From the NCBI GenBank assembly GCA_963921795.1, contig OY997652.1, positions 22,063,678 to 22,127,677 of the forward strand: a stretch of DNA of 64,000 bases, read 5' to 3'. The position numbers and the translations under genes were made by a program. The stretch's first letter is position 1. Every line of letters begins with the position of its first letter. Origin of the DNA: Nannobrachium achirus (lineage: Eukaryota > Chordata > Actinopteri > Myctophiformes > Myctophidae). The notes beneath the pieces are model-generated. The model had not been told where the DNA came from, did no database searches, and worked only from the letters and a program-made list of their open reading frames with translations. Below, piece by piece: positions 11,580 through 64,000 of the stretch.

Positions 11580-13860
11580 GAGTAACGTGGCTTTCTTGTT
11601 TCCAAACTCACGCTAACACTTGGCTTCATCTTGCAGCCTCTCTGTTTCCAACAACACTGAATCTAAAATAGTCTCTACGATTTCTAATACCTAGCATCCA
11701 GTTTAATCTAATTTCTGCTTCTGGATATTCTTAACATTTCTTATCATTCCATTGGTTTCTCCATCATAATAGTGGTATTTGATTTAATACTGTCCAAAAA
11801 TAGTAGGGAAAAACATGGATATATGAGATGGAATGCAGACAATATGAAAACAAGAGAATATAATGAGATTGTATGAACAAACATCAGTGATATATTTATT
11901 AACCCCTATAGCATAACATATAGTAATAAAAAATGCCTGGCATCTAACTAATTCGCTGGGAATTCAATTTGCAGGGAGTGTGATTAATATTTCTCATTAC
12001 ACCATGTTGTGTGGGACTTGATTATCCATGTGCTTTATGGAATTAGGTCACACACTCAGCAAATATCATCTTGATCTGATCACCATTACGACTCGATGCC
12101 TGAGACAGGTACCGTTCATCACAAGATCACAGAGTCGTTTACAGGTCATGAACACATACAGTAGCGTTACTGTCAGGTGAAAACCCATGTCTAACACGGT
12201 TCCTTTTTATGATTATTAAGAAAATACAAACACAAAAAAACATTTGAAAATAGGAGATCTACAAGTTCACAACATGCCGCAATGCAACGTGTTGTTGTGT
12301 GGCAGCTATCGTAATTTCACTCCTTTTATGTGACACTCTTTTACTACAGTGGGACATTAACCTGCAAAAAAACAAAACAAAACATAAAAAGTGAAGAAAG
12401 ATACAAGGTTTCTGCCCGACAGCAACGATAGGATTGTGTTTGTTCAGGGCTGCGATATTTGCATGGCAAACAGAGGAGAATGAAAACACAAGCATATGAA
12501 ATCAACTGCATTGTGTACAGGTAGCTTTGCTTTGAAGATGTTTCTTGTAGTCCTGCAGAATGCTTGGCATCAGTGTTGCCAGATGGGAAATGTTGAATTA
12601 TTGAAAGAACAGCCAGAAAAGAGAAATCACACGTGTAAATAAGTAAATTCACAAAACAACTTGGTGTAAGAAACAACCTGGTTTGAGACGCCTACGACTA
12701 TGTGAAAAAAACGCATAATATATGCTGCGTGGAGGCAGGAAACATCCTGGACCTTAAGCAAATGAAAGCCTGAAACTGGACTGGAAAGACGCGACCAGTG
12801 TTTTTAATGCCTCACAGTACAGATCTAGGTTACTTTGAGAAGCCCTGATCCCTGATCAGCAGCCACGGAATTCAGTAAATCCACGTTTTTTGAGTTAGTG
12901 ATCGCACATCGTACAGAGGATAAAATTATCGTACAAATACGATAATTATCGTACATCTGACAACACTGCTTGTCATTTTCACACTTTGAGTGGGACTTGG
13001 ATGATCATAGACTGATCACATGGAGTCTGAGATACATTATGAAGCCAGGCAGGTTGTTATTGGACCTAGTCTCGTTTGGATTTGGAGCATGAGCTGTAGC
13101 TCATATTTTAAACAACTAGGCCAATACCTAGGGATGATGCTTGTCGGGGAAAAATACTAGTTGAGAACGCATGGCTGTCCGATTATGCAATACTCATTGT
13201 AAATGTTGCTTTATTGATAGGTAAACAGTAGGTTGACAGGAAATGGGGAGAGAGATGGGGGGTGTGTGTATGTATGTCCATCCGTATGTCAGACTGACAT
13301 ACTGACGGGACGTTAATGAAATGAACTAAAATGCACGACTCACTTCACAATGGGTGTGATTTTTGAGCAGTGCTAACCGTGTAGGGACGTATGTCCCTCT
13401 GTGCCTATGTATGCAGTGTAGGTCCCTATGTCCCTACAGTATGTATGCAGTACCAACACAAGACTAACGTCATAGAAAGTACGCAGAGACCGACCACAGC
13501 TGATGTCATGGACATAGAACGGCCCATACAAGGAGATATGCACGTGTTGATGGTTGATGGTGCTCACTTCACACAGGTGCAATTTCGCACAGGACTGTCC
13601 GGGTTTAGGTCATCAACTTGATTCAACGATTCAACTAAATTCACTGATGGATGAATTGCAACGGTCAGATGTGCAAATCAGTGTTATTAGGAATGACGTC
13701 AACGGTTCGTGTTGCGTGACGTCAGACCATAGCTCTGGTCAACCTGAATAAGATGTGATGCAGTTTTTAAACATCACAGAAGGAGTGTAGTTTGAGAGTC
13801 AGAGAGGCGGGTATTTAGTGAGACACCGACAATTAGAGGGGGAGAAAGAATATTGAGCGA
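11580..13860. other. Stretch without recognised genes
   Basis: Mostly AT-rich. It contains one decayed palindrome (12246-12300) followed by GATACAAGGTTTCTGCCCGA as in family C. It has short TATGTCCCT repeats near 13390-13445. No supported gene. Confidence 0.6.
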
Positions 13861-13892
13861 ATATATTAAACCAAATCTTTCCAGCCCGCAAG

Positions 13893-14092
<200 letters not shown>

Positions 14093-14913
14093 AAATCAGT
14101 TTGATATTCTGATGACAACCATGCAGCATCTCTACACTTTTTATTTTTGTTTATTTTCTGTTTATTTCGTTGCTGAGTGAGGTCAGCAGACAAAGTGAAG
14201 TGAGTGAGATGAAAAAACCTGGGTGAAATGTGCCAATGTCAACCAGAAACATCGGTATATCAACATTTCTTTCCTGGAACATACTCAACTCCAAGGGTCC
14301 CCTGAACCTAATTTGAAAACCATCCATAATGGTCAAATATAATATAAAGTACATGCAGTCATCTAGAGCAGAACTTAAGAGGGGCAATGGCTGCTAGAAG
14401 GGCACTTCTACAGTATGTTTTAATTTAGCTTGTTATGCACCTGGGTTGAACTTGGCCCATGGTTACCTACTTACATAGGCAGCTGTGTGGAGGTCTACTG
14501 TATTTGGAATGCTGGAGCAGGCTCTAGTATCTTGGGAATGGATTCTTTTTTAGTGCGGTGTCATAAATAGACCTTTTGTGTGGTGTCTGGTGTACTCTTC
14601 TTGGTTTTCACTAGATACATGAAAATAAAAAAATAACAGTGTACAGTGAAGAGCAAGGTACATTTTTCATTTCCACGTAAAAGTAAACATCCTGATCCAC
14701 ATCACAAGACCGTGAATTTCCACAACATGGACACGATCGTGGCTTCCGGAGCTGTTAAAAATAAAGTGAATGGCGGTACACTGTGTTTGGATGATTACAA
14801 AAATAAGTGTTATGTACAGTTATGTGGGGTTTAAGTGGTTAAATTGATTCATGCATAAGAAGACAACCTGAGTCAAAAATGTCATAATCTTCACTATAGA
14901 TAGAGTTCCAGAG

Positions 14914-14914
<1 letters not shown>

Positions 14915-14989
<75 letters not shown>
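14915..14989 (+). repeat. (GT)n microsatellite
   Basis: About 37 units. Confidence 0.97.
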
Positions 14990-14990
<1 letters not shown>

Positions 14991-15156
14991 TGGGCCCCTA
15001 TTGTGGGATCGCTGGCAGCCCTGCCACGTGGAATTTGGGAAATCAAATACTCTCATCACGCAAAGAAAAGACAATAAGAACGAAATGTGTAAAAGAAAAG
15101 CTTGTCATAAGACAAGCTTTTGTGTATGGCTGTGTGCTGAAATTGGTCCCAAGGGT

Positions 15157-15612
15157 AGTTCACCCCCCAAATAAATATTTTTCTATTGATTACTCTCGCC
15201 ATGGAGACTTGAGTTCAATAATATCTTTTGTTTTTGTTGCATTCCTTGATGGCCAAAACGCAAAACTTCCTATCTGAAAAATTCACTTTGTTGGGAAAAA
15301 GAAAATGTGTGTTCAACATTAAAATCTGATCTACTATTTCTAGTCACATGACATTTGTGGCAAAAATGAGGGGCAGAACGATGTTGCAGACAGACTGACC
15401 ATGTGCAGCATAGCCTGTTGTCCTCATTTCAAGTGAAATCCAAAAATCATGACATTTGCGGATAGGAGGTTTTGCGCTTGTGCTTGAATGTAATGGAATC
15501 AATGGGGATTGATTCCGGATGGGGAACCAAATGCATTATTCCCCATCCGGGTCCCCATCCGGAATTTTAACTCAAGTCTCTGTGGCGTGAGTAATCCTTT
15601 AAAGAGTTCAGG
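15157..15612. mobile_element. MITE-like element with inverted ends
   Basis: GATTACTCTCGCCATGGAGA and CTTGAGTT near the left end are mirrored by AACTCAAGTCTCTGTGGCG and TGAGTAATC near 15570-15598. The inside holds CCCCATCCGG repeats. Ends only approximate. Confidence 0.6.
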
Positions 15613-16259
15613 TCTTGTTAAAAATACAAAACTACATGCATGTATAGTTGTTCTTTTCTTTAAATTGGAGAATTACATTTAGAGAAATTAGATGGGCACC
15701 TTGCATGGCTGATTATCACTATGAGGATAATGTTTTAGGTCAACTCATATTATGTGTGTAAATTATTCTGTGCCACATGACGGTTTTGACGGTTTTTTTC
15801 CAATAGCCCTGTGTGCCAATGACGGTTTATGACGGTTTTTGTGTTTTTTACATAGAAAAAAAAATATTCTTTTTCATTTTTTTTTTTTTAAAGATGTCAA
15901 AATGACCTGAGATCAGAGAGATGCTTTTCTCTGTTTGTGTGTTCGCTCCCTCGTTTAGCTGATTGAGAAAATGTGTGTTCATGTGTGTCCATTCTAGTGG
16001 ATGGACACTTTTTTCATTCAAACAGCTCTATCTCTGGAACCATTTGTCCGATTGAAAATTATAAAAAAAAAAACATTTTTTTTCATTGCATAGTAAAGAA
16101 AAACATACAAAACCGTGGCACAGCTACCTTGGAGGCATTTTGGCATCTGGCACAGAATGAGTTAATAATGGTTGGAGCTTGGATCTTCTTTACATCTGAT
16201 GATGACAATAAAGTTGATTCTTGATAGAGTAGACTTTGAGGTCAAGACACACTGACGCG

Positions 16260-16410
<151 letters not shown>

Positions 16411-16476
16411 GTTATTGTATGGTCAAATCAACATGATCCAGCCGATCCACATTGAATCACTGCATTAGATGCAAAG

Positions 16477-16844
16477 GAATTACTTAAAAATCAGCTCATG
16501 TTATGGGGCGGAATTGTACAACTCGAGCAATTCTTGATTCTGGAATTACTCGGAATTACTGAAAATCTCCATAGAATGGCAAGGCAACTTCTATTGGCTA
16601 ACTACACTAAAACTAAACACTAAAACTAACCCTAACTCTACCCCCAACCCTAAACCTAACCTCAGTAAACCTTACGCTAAGTAACTAACCTGCCGACGCT
16701 AAGTAACTAACCTGCCTTACGCTAAGTAACTAACCTGCCTTACATTCTATGGAGATTTTCAGTAATTCCGAGTAATTCCAGAATCAAGAATTGCTCGAGT
16801 TGTACAATTCCGCCCCATAACATGAGCTGATTTTTAAGTAATTC
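16477..16844. mobile_element. MITE with 102-bp perfect inverted repeats
   Basis: The arm 16477-16578 is the exact reverse complement of 16743-16844 as far as I can read. Both begin GAATTACTTAAAAATCAGCT at the outside. The 164-bp spacer has CTAACCCTAA-type words and three tandem GCTAAGTAACTAACCTGCC units. Confidence 0.85.
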
Positions 16845-17172
16845 GTTCATCTGAACTGCAGTGCTACAGAAGTACTGCATCAAGTTGCAACAACTTTAGT
16901 GCCCCCCTGTGGGAATAGTAAGTATTGCTATTGCCGTGCCTGCATTATTTATGGTCTGGGCTTTCTTTCAAATCAAAGCCTGTCTCACAGTCAGTCATCA
17001 GTAAATGACTCACCGCTCAGTCTTGTAACAGTGGCATTTAAAGAGTTATAATGGAGCAAAATACAGTGCAGTGAAGGTCATGCCACAGCTTTAGGCAATA
17101 AACAACACAGAACGTTAAATCTCTCTTTGCAGAAAAACTATTTACATTACTCCATTTCTTGGCTGACTGAAT

Positions 17173-17531
17173 TAGGGCTGTCACGATTATGACATTTTAC
17201 ATGACGATAGATTTTCTCTCAAATAATTGCGATTAACGATTTAATTGTGTTTTTGTCGTTGACAATTACATTTCTATTTGGCTTTTAGGCTTTGAAGTTG
17301 CACATGGCAGATATGACACCTAACCTAAATATACAAAGAAATTACTGACATATTTGATAACTTTATACTTAAAAAAGAACATTGATAGTGGAAATAGCAG
17401 ATCTACAAGCTTGTAGATCGGCTATTTCCACTATTTTTTACATGGAAACGATTATGACGATTATGAAAAATAATCACGATTATGTCAAATAATCACGATT
17501 AGACGATTATGTAATAATTGTGGCAGCCCTA
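17173..17531. mobile_element. hAT-like MITE (TAGGGCTGTCAC ends), second copy
   Basis: Perfect 8-bp duplication GACTGAAT (17165-17172, 17532-17539). Aligned with the 10244 copy it lacks the inner stem of the palindrome, leaving a 50-bp hairpin (17385-17434). Confidence 0.92.
17385..17434. repeat. Palindrome copy, inner stem deleted
   Basis: ATAGTGGAAATAGCAGATCT through ACAAGCTTGT to CGGCTATTTCCACTAT. Same outer arm as 10467 but without the CACAACGCG stem. Confidence 0.92.
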
Positions 17532-17856
17532 GACTGAATGAAAAGGTGTGGTTCAATCTGTGAGATGTTGCCCAACTGGTAATTATAGGTGAATATTCTC
17601 AAAATGCCTGTAGGCCTACGCTATATTTATGGCCCATTCATTGTACGCCTTTGTAGATCAGCTACTTTCACCAGGAGACACCATTTTACAATATTATGCG
17701 AATATAATTCAGTCGTGATTAAGGTGATTGCGTCAAATATTTCATCATGCATGGCTTCAGCCATGTGGAACAGAATTACAGGAAAGATTGTACAGTGTGA
17801 TGTCTGTGATACTGTATATAGGCCTATACTTGTACAATGTAGCCTATGTGTGTGTA

Positions 17857-18024
17857 CAGTGTTTCTCAAAGTGGATTCTAGGGACTTTTTGGGTTCCTTT
17901 AGGGGGGTCTAAATTGACCCATACAAGTCTGTAACTCTAACAGCATACAAATGGAACCAAATGGACCTCCATTTGTATACTGTCAAAGGGGAGACCTTGA
18001 AATGTAAAAGTTTGAGAAACACTG
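17857..18024. mobile_element. Small MITE, family E
   Basis: Ends CAGTGTTTCTCAAAGT and TTTGAGAAACACTG are inverted. The centre has GGAACCAAATGGACC and an inverted CCATTTGTATACTGTCAAAG. No convincing target duplication. Confidence 0.75.
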
Positions 18025-18233
18025 TGTTAAGAGAACACCAACATCAACCAACAAAAGTACCGGTATATTGTGATTACATGTGACCTTCACGGCTACCTCA
18101 GTACTCCCATGTGTCCATTTATCCTAAGCCACATGTAGTACTAGACTCCATTCAATGCAGGAGAACACAATAGTCTTTCCTCTGTCCCTATATCATACTA
18201 TGAACAAAGGAGACACTACCTTAAGCCTAAGTC

Positions 18234-18234
<1 letters not shown>

Positions 18235-18284
<50 letters not shown>
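18235..18284. repeat. (AT)n microsatellite
   Basis: About 24 TA units directly before an AT-rich transposon-like stretch with ATCGTATCG words (18285-18850). Confidence 0.97.
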
Positions 18285-18287
<3 letters not shown>

Positions 18288-18850
18288 GATGTAACAATAT
18301 AGTAACTGAATCAAAAAATCGATTTTAATTTGCAATGATCTACTATATTGTTATCCAAAAGCATATATCGTACCTTTTTGGCTTTGTATTGTATTGGTAT
18401 CGTTTTACAATGCAGATAATCGGTATCGAATCGTTTCGCAGTGCAAATAATTGATTGTATGGAAACTAAATATTTGTGCCTTATATTTAGCCATTTTAAG
18501 AGGGAAAATTAAAAAGAGGGGTCTAATTACTTTTCCATTCCATATAGCTACTCTTGGTCTATCGATAAATGTGTGTAATCTCTGTGTTCATGTCAAGGTG
18601 CGGGTTTGTCGATATGTGTTGAAATATAATGTCCATGTATTTGCCAGAGAATCACAGTGTTTACTTATTTACATCCATAATAATAGATTTTTCTATTAAA
18701 AACATGCACTATTGACACGTTTCACACAGATTTAATTTCTTTGCTAAATAGTTACTATATAGATTTTAAATCATTGAATCGAATCGTATCGCCATTAATG
18801 AACCAATATCGTCCATGTGTTGTATCGTCAAACATGTATCGTATCACGCA

Positions 18851-18989
<139 letters not shown>

Positions 18990-20500
18990 ATTTTGGGGGA
19001 CAATTTTCATTGAAGCATAAGCTTTATAGTGATGACTGTTAATTGCCAAAGAAATTGCAAGTGGATTAAAAAACATAGAGGTTGCTCCGAGTCTGAGGTC
19101 ATACTATGCATCATTATTTTCTTTTTACATGACCTAAAACAAAGCTTCCTCATTTGTGTAATGCAAGTGACATCCTAGCCTGCGTGTGCTACATGTGCAT
19201 CTATTCAGCATTTGTGTGGGCCAGTGTGTTTGTGCAATTATGCGTGTTTGTGTATGTACTGTATGTATATTTATGTGAACGCTTGCATACAGTACAGTCA
19301 CCAATAGTAAACAAAATAGCTCCAGCTGCCGGGCACAGTAATCGGAAGATGACACATCATCTCATCAGCTGCTAAGGCCATTCTTCTTTCAGTGCATTGC
19401 ACAACATTTCCCCTGCGGATCAAGGCTGAAATCTCTTATTATCTCAGCGCAAGCTGTGACTACTGCTACCTTCACCAGATCAACCTCCACACACACTCAC
19501 ATCTCTTTCCTTCTCTGCTGTTAGTTCAACCACGGGAAGAAAACACTGCTAAATGTAGAGGGGACATTTGGTTAACAATTGCACATACAGATACGTCTAT
19601 CCAGATTTGCCAAATGAAACCGCTGAAGATTATTATGAGCTGCTGTTTGTCCAAAATTCATGTCACATTTACATAGTTACATTTTTATTTTTGGCATGCT
19701 GCAAATGTAACATTTAGGTACTTAATACAGGAAAGGTCGGCACTAGGGCAATCTGGGCACTATTGTTTTGGGAAGACAGGGCACTAGAGAACAGTGGGCA
19801 CCAGACAAAGTGGGCACTTTGGGGGGAGAGGAGTGGGCACTAAAGAAGAGTGCCCAGTCTTCCGAGGTGCCCACATTTCCCTAGTGGCCCACTCTTCCTA
19901 GTTGCCCAGAAAGTCATGGTGCCCATCTTTCCTGTTTCCACCGGCCGGGACACATCACCACTTACTGTATCCGTTGTTTCAAATTAAAAGCTCTCCAGTG
20001 TTGTAAACACGGTCCAGCCATATACTGTACTATTTGACCTAGTCTTGTTAAACGATGCATGAACAGCTAAATGTGGCTATGTGTGCTGTTATTTTGGACA
20101 GGATAAAGTAGACAAAGGGCACCCCCTAGGTTATTACACATGTTCAAGACTAGTTGCTTGTCTCATCACTTTTGAGGTAGAGGGCGTTCATGAAAAAGAC
20201 GTTTTGTTATCCATGTGCATGTGTGTTAAGAGTCGCCCGTGATACAGTAGGCTACACCTGAGCATGCACCTGTGTGCACAACACGCAGGATGACAAGTAG
20301 ACCACAAGCATTCCAGTTCAGCAGTAATCATACTTGCAACAGAAAAATCCTGGCACATTTTCCCCCCCTCCTTTGGCCTTTCTAAATTTGTGTACTAATT
20401 ATGTTGATAGATGGATGGTACTATTTATATTCAGCGAGAGCCCTTGTGAAGAAGCCTCCCCCTCCCTCTCAGCTGCAAGGCTGCTGACTGCAGGCTGAAT
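18990..20500. other. Stretch without recognised genes
   Basis: Unique-looking sequence interrupted by the GGGCAC fold-back at 19731. Short frames at 19392-19676 show no motif. Confidence 0.55.
19731..19936. repeat. Imperfect fold-back of GGGCAC words
   Basis: The left half repeats GGGCACT/C about six times and the right half repeats GTGCCCA about five times. The outermost AGGAAAGGTCGGCAC pairs with GTGCCCATCTTTCCT. Probably a fold-back element. Confidence 0.6.
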
Positions 20501-20516
20501 CCCAAGCAGCACAGAG

Positions 20517-20979
20517 CAGGGACGTGCTGGCCATTGGGAAAAGCGGGACAACTCCCGAACGGCCGGTTCATTCCCGGCCGGTCCAGGCCGGCCATTAGGA
20601 AAAAAATAAACTGTTTGCACAAAAGTAAAAAATTAAAATGTTTGCACAAAAGTAGTGAAAACAGCAGATCTACAAGCACACAACGCCTCGCGGTGCGAGG
20701 CGTTGTGTGCTTGTAGATCGGCTGTTTTCACTAGTTTAAATCATTTTTAAAATGCTAAATACAAAACAAACGGTTTTGGACATACAAGGTTTCCACCCGA
20801 CAACGACGAAATATAACTCATGTAATTGGCCCACTGGCTTGTCACTTGTCATGATCTGAAATGGCAAATCTTTGAGTAGCAGCAGCAGTGCTATGGAGAG
20901 AGATCTCTCTCTACAGCGCGCAATGAGGGCCTCTCCAACTCTTTTTCCCGGGCTGAATCAGGGGCCCAGCACGTCCCTG
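20517..20979. mobile_element. hAT-like MITE (CAGGGACGTGCTGG ends), family C
   Basis: Ends CAGGGACGTGCTGGCC and GGCCCAGCACGTCCCTG. Perfect duplication GCACAGAG (20509-20516, 20980-20987). Palindrome at 20653-20733. A truncated inverted copy lies at 43741-44078. Confidence 0.92.
20653..20733. repeat. Palindrome copy, GAAAACAGC/CACACAACGCC variant
   Basis: Both arms carry AAAACAG (not AAAATAG) and GCACACAACG (not GCTCACAACG). The mismatch is again CAGATC versus CCGATC. Confidence 0.92.
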
Positions 20980-21284
20980 GCACAGAGCCAAACAGATGGG
21001 TAATAAGGTCACAAGCCGAAGCACTTCTCACTTCCTCAGACTAATGGCAGACATATACCTTCATCTGTGCTGACTCAGGACAACATTACACTCGGGAGAA
21101 TTGCACTGGGATGGATTAAAAATGGCTTAGAAGATGCAAATATAGTTGGTGTGCACCACTGCTCTATCATAAAACATGTAATTATTTGTGTGGGCGAATG
21201 GGTTTCTGAAATTAAAAAACGAAAACAAAACACTACGTACAGTACTGTACCTAATATGTAGTCGATTATCAGCAGCTACTCATA

Positions 21285-21560
21285 GAGGCGGCAGTAGCTC
21301 AGGGGTAGAGAAACCGCCATTAGAACACAGACAGAGGGTTCCGGAAGGATTCCCAGTTCGATCCCGGGCTCCTCCAGAGTTAGTGTCGAAGAGTCCTTGA
21401 GCAAGACTCTGAACCCCTAGTTGCTCCCGGTGAGCAGGTTGGTGCCTTGCATGGTTTCTTCTGCCATCAGTGTATGAATATGGGTCTGAATGGATGTTGT
21501 ATCAATCTATGTAAAGCGCCTTGGATAAAAGCGCTTTATAAATGCACCATTTACCATTTA
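21285..21560 (+). mobile_element. tRNA-derived SINE with LINE-like tail
   Basis: Box A region TAGCTCAGGGGTAGAG at 21295-21310 and box B-like GTTCGATCCCGG at about 21357. A central block contains CTTGAGCAAGACTCTGAACC. The tail TGTAAAGCGCCTTGGATAAA ends in CCATTTACCATTTA, as in several fish SINE families. Confidence 0.8.
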
Positions 21561-22185
21561 CTTGAACCCTGGCATCACTACTCTGGGGCGATCATTCGCC
21601 CCCAAAATAGACGATCTACAAGTTTGATAGTACACACACAAGTTAAACAAGTTGTATAGCTGCTCCAAGTCTCCAACAGACTATATATGACTTCATCTCA
21701 AAGCTCATACCCAGCAGAATGTAGTGCCCAGCATAGATTGTGTACATTAGATTAGGTCTGACGCAGCATTGCATGTGGGCTTGTTGGGAGATAGCTGTGA
21801 CAGTTTGTCTTTAACACACTGATAAACCTTATTTTGTTAACTGCATCTAGACTAGCTGTACAGTAAACCAGTGGTTCCAAAGCAGTGTGCCGACTGGTGC
21901 TGTGTGACACATACAGTATGTAACTAAACAAACAATTTTGAATGATTCATTTTATTTACTATATTAGTACCTAAGTCCTCATTTCCCAATGCAGAGGCTA
22001 ATCCTATGCAGTAAAATAATATAGATTGTATATTTTAAGTCTCTTCCAACCTTACCTCGTGTCCACATTTTGAGCATGCTGTAATGGCGGTGTTGTTTTA
22101 GGATGTCTTGCTGTTCCTGCATCAAACATGGTATTGCAACATGCATGATTTGGTGAATTAAGCACATCATTTCATACTTTAGCTA

Positions 22186-22253
22186 TTGAAAAATAGCAGA
22201 TCTACAAGCTCATTGTGCGGCACTCATGAGCTTGTAGATCTGCTATTTTTGAA
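22186..22253. repeat. Palindrome copy downstream of HERC1
   Basis: TTGAAAAATAGCAGATCTAC with arms symmetrical at the usual mismatch position. The centre TTGTGCGGCACTC is partly unpaired. Confidence 0.88.
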
Positions 22254-22414
22254 GGGAAAAAAAGTTAGTGAATCTAATAATGTCTTCAACAACTCTACTG
22301 GAAACAGTCCCATAAGAACTATAAACGTCTACTATAAACTTATAAACTTAAGAACTATGAACTATAAATTATAAACTCATGATGCACAAAATCCACGCCA
22401 CACCGCTTATATAA

Positions 22415-23163
22415 TCAAGTTTTATTTTACAATGACTCCAAGACAGTTTAATAAATCTTTTTTTTTTTCCCATCTTAAATATTCTCAAAGTGATACATTG
22501 TCGCCATCCGGACAATATATTTACAAAAGAAAACTCTTTCTATGATCATTCCTATAATGTTTAGGAAGCAAGCACTGCATCACAACAACATTTACAGCAG
22601 ACGATAAAACAACAAAAACACCCATGAAATGATATTATTACACAACCCCAAAGTAGTAAGTACACTACAGCAGTGGTTCTCAACCTGTGGGTGGGGACCC
22701 CAAATTATTTTGAGGCGTCCCCAGATGATTAACTTAATGTGCAACATTATTTTCTCACTCAACAGTAAACAAACCAACATACAGTTTAAGTGTATAGAGT
22801 GTATCTGCAGATTTCTAAAGTGACAATTTCACTTTTTAACCACTCTAAAATGATAAATTAAATATTGGTCAAATTGCCAAATATTAGAGACAAACATCTG
22901 GAAAATAGCCGTTGCGAGGCGTTGTGAGCATGTAGATCTGCTATTTTCACAACAGAACCGTGTTATACAAAATGTAATGCCTCAGCTCTTAGTGCTCGTA
23001 GGGTGGGGGGGTCCCCAGTTAATTTTAGGGGTCGCGGCCTGAAAAGGTTGAGAACCACTGCACTACAGTACAGGTTTGGCAAATAATAAATCTGTTCAGT
23101 GCATAACAATGTGCATGGCATCATAAGACCTACATACACACATACATACAGCACATACTGTAA

Positions 23164-23198
<35 letters not shown>

Positions 23199-23250
23199 GT
23201 ACACAGTCATACATACATTCATCGTCCAGTGTGCCACGGTGGGGCTGCTG
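22415..23250 (-). promoter_or_regulatory. herc1: Probable HERC1 3' UTR with poly(A) signal
   Basis: Noncoding sequence after the HERC1 stop. The first AATAAA on the minus strand in a plausible place is at 22421-22426 (TTTATT on the plus strand). If used, the 3' UTR is about 0.8 kb. It would contain a complete 390-bp hAT-like MITE with its palindrome (22671-23060) and a (CA)n run (23163-23192). The end is inferred. Confidence 0.5.
22671..23060. mobile_element. hAT-like MITE, family A, in HERC1 3' UTR
   Basis: Same termini as the 7979 copy. Perfect 8-bp target duplication CACTACAG (22663-22670, 23061-23068). The central palindrome is asymmetric: the left arm lost its middle (22900-22950). Confidence 0.9.
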
Positions 23251-63583
<40,333 letters not shown>

Positions 63584-64000
63584 CTGAAAAGAGACAGTAG
63601 AAACATCTAAACTGCAAACATTGATTTTTTTTTCCTCTTAAATCTTTATCCCAAGGTTTTGTAACCCATTTTTCACCCAGTGCTAATTGCCTAAGCTCTA
63701 ATCCTGAGCGCTGCTCTCACTCTGCCAACCTGGGGAGAGCTCCGAACTGAGCTCATGCTGGCCAGGAGGAGGCATTTTTTTTTTAGGTTACCAACCCTAG
63801 GGGACAAGGGAATAACATGCAAACTCTACACAGAAAAGCCCTTTCGCCAACCCCACCTAGGGTGTCGGAGCTGATGACACGGAGGAGAGAACACGCCCCC
63901 AGCGTCCCCCGGTGGGAATCGAAACCAGGAACTTCTATAAAAATATGTATGCAGATTATACTGCAGTTTAAACTGTTATTACAGTGTTATATACAACATT

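Overview
The window looks like a teleost fish chromosome. It carries a vertebrate HERC1-type gene with many small exons, a Rex3 (teleost RTE-type) retroelement, tRNA-derived SINEs, an L1 remnant, a long C2H2 zinc-finger array, extensive (CA)n/(GA)n microsatellites and dozens of short non-autonomous DNA transposons (MITEs). The species cannot be fixed from the sequence.

The backbone is the 3' part of a HERC1 giant E3 ubiquitin ligase gene on the minus strand. I could place 26 exons between 63583 and 23251. All have GT/AG borders and all 25 junctions agree in codon phase. Together they give 4180 nt, that is one phase base plus 1392 codons and a stop. In coding order they encode WD40 repeats (63.6-47.7 kb), a linker (45.7-42.5 kb), the second RCC1-like propeller (42.1-35.1 kb), a linker (34.8-32.7 kb) and the HECT domain with its catalytic Cys at 23404-23406. 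The 3' UTR probably runs to about 22.4 kb. HERC1 exons upstream of 63583 lie outside the window.

The large HERC1 intron at 53989-63455 holds an antisense two-exon C2H2 zinc-finger gene (55673-55871 joined to 59487-61177). Its array has 19 complete fingers, then an in-frame TGA, then six more fingers in the same frame. The intron of this ZNF holds a three-level nest: a hAT-like element contains a TTAA/CCC...GGG element, which contains another hAT-like element. All target duplications are intact.

The region left of HERC1 (1-22.4 kb) shows no intact host gene. It holds a LINE reverse transcriptase fragment (1.3-2.3 kb), a Rex3 relic with a nested MITE (9.2-11.1 kb), a decayed zinc-finger pseudogene (13.9 kb), SINEs, microsatellites and MITEs.

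The most unusual signal is one short palindrome (consensus half-site near AAATAGCAGATCTACAAGC followed by TCACAACGC). It recurs about 40-45 times in 64 kb, always as a hairpin or half-hairpin. It sits in the middle of at least nine different MITE families: several hAT families with verified 8-bp target duplications, and a TTAA family. The two arms change together between families, and outer arm bases match the host family. This points to arm-to-arm copying or repeated hairpin capture and is my candidate for an undescribed system.
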